A stretch of 64,000 nucleotides of DNA from Clostridia bacterium (GTDB lineage Bacteria; Bacillota; Clostridia; Christensenellales; Borkfalkiaceae): NCBI GenBank assembly GCA_017504165.1, contig JAFVRR010000006.1:62001-126000 (forward strand), in the 5' to 3' direction. Made by a program: the position numbers and the translations under genes. Positions 61,829-64,000 of the stretch are shown here, one piece after another (position 1 is the first letter of the stretch; every line of letters starts with the position of its first letter). The notes beneath the pieces are model-generated. The model searched no databases, was not told the DNA's origin, and saw only the letters and a program-made list of their open reading frames with translations.

Positions 61829-62632
61829 TTAATCTTCTATCGTGTATTTATAAAGAGAGTTTTTGCTAACTCCCCTTTCTTCAGCAACCTTTTTAATCGC
61901 CTCTTTTTTACTTAAACCGCGTGACAAATATAGGTCTATATGCTCCTTTTCGGTTAAAGAATTAAACTCGTTAGCAGTTTCTTTTGCTCCTTCTACTACT
62001 ATTACAAATTCACCTTTTGGCTCTTCTATTTTAGCATTACTTAACGTAAACCTATAAGTCGTTTCGTGCATTTTAGTAATCTCTTTAACTAATGCAACTT
62101 CTCTGTCCCCTAAAACGCTGTAAAGGGTTTTAAGGTCGTTATTTACGTCGTGCGGAGCGGAATAAAATATAAGCGTTTCGCTATTATTTTTATATTGTTT
62201 TAACAAATTTTCTCTATCTTTAGTCTTTTCAGGTAAAAAACCTATAAAGGTAAAGCGCGACGCGTCAAGCCCCGAAAGTATAAGAGCGCTAACGAACGCA
62301 GTTGCACCGGGAATTACGGTATATTCTATCCCCTCTTCGCATAGCATTTTAGTTAAAACGTTGCCGGGGTCTGATATAACGGGAGTGCCCGCATCGGAAA
62401 TAACGGCAATATTTTTGCCATTTTTTAATTCTTGAATAAGCGTTTCCGCTTGCTTTTTTTCATTAAACTTATGGTAGACTATAAGCGGTTTTTTAATCTC
62501 GAAATGGCTAAGTAGTTTTAAAGAGTGCCTTGTATCTTCACAGGCGATTAAATCTACCGATTTAAGAGTTTCTAACGCCCTTAAAGAAATATCGCTTAAA
62601 TTGCCTATTGGGGTTGCTATAAAATAAAGCAT
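61829..62632 (-). CDS. rsmI: 16S rRNA (cytidine-1402-2'-O)-methyltransferase
   Basis: A 267-residue tetrapyrrole-methylase-fold enzyme. The N-terminus LYFIATPIGNLSDISLRALE, CEDTRHSLKLL, ISDAGTPVISDPG and IPGATAFVSAL are diagnostic. It methylates C1402 in the 16S decoding centre. A C-terminal HTH-like helix pair (KKEAIKKVAEERGVSKNSLY) is typical of Firmicute RsmI. It starts one base after trmN6 ends, in the conserved ricT-trmN6-rsmI order. Confidence 0.97.
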   Translation of the reverse strand: MLYFIATPIGNLSDISLRALETLKSVDLIACEDTRHSLKLLSHFEIKKPLIVYHKFNEKKQAETLIQELKNGKNIAVISDAGTPVISDPGNVLTKMLCEEGIEYTVIPGATAFVSALILSGLDASRFTFIGFLPEKTKDRENLLKQYKNNSETLIFYSAPHDVNNDLKTLYSVLGDREVALVKEITKMHETTYRFTLSNAKIEEPKGEFVIVVEGAKETANEFNSLTEKEHIDLYLSRGLSKKEAIKKVAEERGVSKNSLYKYTIED

Positions 62633-62633
62633 A

Positions 62634-63314
62634 TTAACCTCCGTTAACTATTTGTGGTAAAACTTTAAGTTGTGGTTTTACACCCTTTACCGCCTCAATT
62701 AAATATAGGTACGGCGTACCGCCTTCTTTTGTAGATACGAACTGTATTCTAGACGGCTCTAACCCACGTTCGCGCATTTTTACCACCATATCGGTAAAGC
62801 GCTCTATTCTTTGGCACATACAAAGCCTACCGCCAAAATTTAGCTTTTTAGCCGAAATTTCTATAATTTCTTCTTGGGTTATAGTAATTTCGTGCTTGCA
62901 CATTGCTAGTTTTATATTCGTTGAAGTTTCCCCGCTAGACTTTTTCTTATAAGGCGGATTACACAAAATTAAAGTGTATTTAGCGTTAAAAGTTTTATCA
63001 ATTTCTTGCAAGGGAGTATTGTACGCGGTGAAAATTTGCTCTAAGTTATTAAGTTCTATGCTCTTTTTAGAAATGTTATACAGTTCTTCTTGTATTTCAA
63101 ACAAGTCTACGCTTTTAATATTTTTATTAAGGGCGTAATAGTGTATGCCGACTATTCCGCTACCACTACAAAAATCCGCAACAACGTCACCCTTTTTACT
63201 GCTTGCAAAGCGGGTAAGCATAACTGCGTCACTAGTGAAACGATATAGCGTATCGTCTTGAATAATTTTTAAATTGTCAATACCTAATTCTTCAATAACT
63301 TCCAAAATATTCAC
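62634..63314 (-). CDS. trmN6: tRNA1(Val) (adenine-37-N6)-methyltransferase (YabB/TrmN6 family)
   Basis: A 226-residue class I SAM methyltransferase. The SAM site is VADFCSGSGIVGI (about 44-56) and the N6-adenine motif is NPPYKKK. The name rests on family pattern and synteny with yabB between ricT and rsmI of Bacillus; the precise target has not been shown for this lineage. Coupled with rsmI by a one-base gap. Confidence 0.88.
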   Translation of the reverse strand: MNILEVIEELGIDNLKIIQDDTLYRFTSDAVMLTRFASSKKGDVVADFCSGSGIVGIHYYALNKNIKSVDLFEIQEELYNISKKSIELNNLEQIFTAYNTPLQEIDKTFNAKYTLILCNPPYKKKSSGETSTNIKLAMCKHEITITQEEIIEISAKKLNFGGRLCMCQRIERFTDMVVKMRERGLEPSRIQFVSTKEGGTPYLYLIEAVKGVKPQLKVLPQIVNGG

Positions 63315-63321
63315 CTATAAA

Positions 63322-63346
63322 AAAAGTGGCTTAACGCCACTTTTTA
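63322..63346 (-). terminator. Terminator of the ferredoxin gene
   Basis: AAAAAGTGGC pairs with GCCACTTTTT around TTAAC, directly past the ferredoxin stop on the minus strand. It isolates that gene from trmN6. Confidence 0.85.
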
Positions 63347-63357
63347 TATCCCGATTT

Positions 63358-63528
63358 TTAATTTTCTTCAGGAGCGCCTACTGGACAAGTATCCGCACAT
63401 GCACCGCAAGAGATACAAGTGTTTTCGTCAATAACGTAAATTGCTTCACCTTCGCTAATTGCTTGAACAGGACAAACGTCTGCACATGCGCCACATGAAA
63501 TGCAATCTTCTTTAATCTTGTATGCCAT
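63358..63528 (-). CDS. 2[4Fe-4S] ferredoxin
   Basis: A 56-residue clostridial-type ferredoxin that carries electrons at low potential in the cytoplasm. Two cluster motifs are complete: [12 protein letters not shown] (residues 9-20) and [12 protein letters not shown], eight cysteines in all. The two halves are near copies, as expected from the family's ancient duplication. It begins MAYKIKED and has a perfect GGAGG seven bases before the ATG. It lies between ricT and trmN6 with its own terminator. An anaerobic metabolism is implied. Confidence 0.97.
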   Translation of the reverse strand: MAYKIKEDCISCGACADVCPVQAISEGEAIYVIDENTCISCGACADTCPVGAPEEN

Positions 63529-63626
63529 AATAATTCCTCCGTTTAAAATTTAAAAATTAATTTTTATTTAACAAATATATTTTATCACAATAAAATTAAT
63601 TTGTATAGTATTTTATGCACTTTTAA

Positions 63627-64000
63627 CTAAATTAATTCTTCATCGACTTCGTTATCGTTTTCAACTTCTTGCTCTTTAGACTTTTTAAACTTTATATCTT
63701 CAAGTTTATATTCGCCGTAAACTAAAGAGCCGTCTTTCATTATGGTTTTAGTTTTTACAAGCATTTTTAACATATTATTTGAAATAACCGTCGCTTTCCC
63801 GTCAGGAGTAGTTACCTCAGAGCCGATTTTAGGCATTTTTTTGTACGCTTCGGCATAAGGCTCGTTTTCGTATTCTAAACAGCACATAAGCCTACCGCAA
63901 AGCCCGCTAATTTTAGCAGGGTTTAAAGATAAACCTTGATTTTTAGCCATTTTAATAGTAACCTTTTTAAAATCTGGCAAGAAACTTTTACAGCAACATA
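63627..64000 (-). CDS. ricT: RicT (PSP1/YaaT) C-terminal part, cut by the window edge
   Basis: The frame is open to base 64000 on the minus strand, so the start is outside. The visible 124 residues hold the PSP1-domain end: CCKSFLPDF, VTIKMAKNQGLSLNPAKISGLCGRLMCCLEYE (in parts KMAKNQGLSLNPAKIS and CGRLMCCLEYE). The clustered cysteines bind an iron-sulfur cluster in the RicAFT complex, which supports RNase Y function and sporulation in Bacillus. An acidic tail (EVENDNEVDEELI) ends it. The TTG at 63980 is internal. Synteny with trmN6 and rsmI confirms the call. Confidence 0.93.
   Translation of the reverse strand, partial: CCCKSFLPDFKKVTIKMAKNQGLSLNPAKISGLCGRLMCCLEYENEPYAEAYKKMPKIGSEVTTPDGKATVISNNMLKMLVKTKTIMKDGSLVYGEYKLEDIKFKKSKEQEVENDNEVDEELI

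Overview
The window is a gene-dense, AT-rich stretch of a bacterial chromosome. Classical Shine-Dalgarno sequences, TTGACA/TATAAT promoters, rho-independent terminators, a lysine riboswitch, a T-box, a meso-diaminopimelate pathway and sporulation genes (spoIVA, spoIIID, cwlD, a sigH-type sigma factor) point to an endospore-forming low-GC Firmicute of the class Clostridia. A type III glutamine synthetase, NamZ-type muramidase, beta-mannosidase and TRAP-TAXI transporter fit an uncultured gut lineage (inference; the genus cannot be read from the sequence).

Layout. 0-4.2 kb: the end of a large secreted repeat protein, a hotdog thioesterase, a VTT membrane protein and a BspA-type leucine-rich-repeat lipoprotein. 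4.2-8.8 kb: a dapA-dapB-ddh-lysA operon behind a lysine riboswitch, with an unusual repeat-bearing leader. 8.8-13.9 kb: beta-mannosidase, PfkB sugar kinase and lyxose/mannose isomerase, divergent from an AraC regulator; together they would take beta-mannosides to fructose-6-phosphate. 13.9-14.6 kb: a promoter-driven, highly structured RNA of no family I recognise, immediately ahead of a SLOG-domain gene. 14.6-15.5 kb: a Bro-N/Fic fusion. 15.6-21.4 kb: a housekeeping block mrnC-rlmB-sigH-dnaX-ybaB-recR-rsuA plus cwlD. 21.4-26.4 kb: type III glutamine synthetase with a repeat-filled leader, then serC-serA. 26.5-30.8 kb: an AT-rich island of lipoproteins, small membrane proteins and immunity-like proteins around a broken Rhs/YD-repeat fragment, flanked by two near-identical terminator hairpins. 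30.9-35.3 kb: LysR regulator divergent from a TRAP-TAXI transporter. 35.3-45.3 kb: spoIIID, BrkB-like protein, HD hydrolase, PfkB kinase, divergent EF-G paralogue, spoIVA, plsY, der and a DUF512 radical-SAM-like protein. 45.3-48.3 kb: AbrB-like regulator with an ABC-2 exporter, a DUF1292 protein and a degenerate carbamoyltransferase. 48.3-50.1 kb: a T-box with a tryptophan (UGG) specifier controlling an NSS-family transporter. 50.1-54 kb: two unknown envelope proteins, guaB, and a GMP synthetase lacking the glutaminase domain. 54-55.1 kb: a PHP phosphoesterase. 55.1-58.8 kb: NamZ muramidase and AraC regulator divergent from two tandem SIS-domain proteins, probably a MurNAc/peptidoglycan salvage locus. 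58.9-64 kb: HAD hydrolase, zinc-ribbon membrane protein, CapA-like protein, and rsmI-trmN6-ferredoxin-ricT, the last cut by the window edge.

I found no tRNA, rRNA, CRISPR array, transposase or phage module. The best candidates for something undescribed are the structured RNA at about 13,932-14,111 with its SLOG gene, the repeats in the glnN and dapA leaders, the degenerate carbamoyltransferase, and the NamZ/double-SIS locus.
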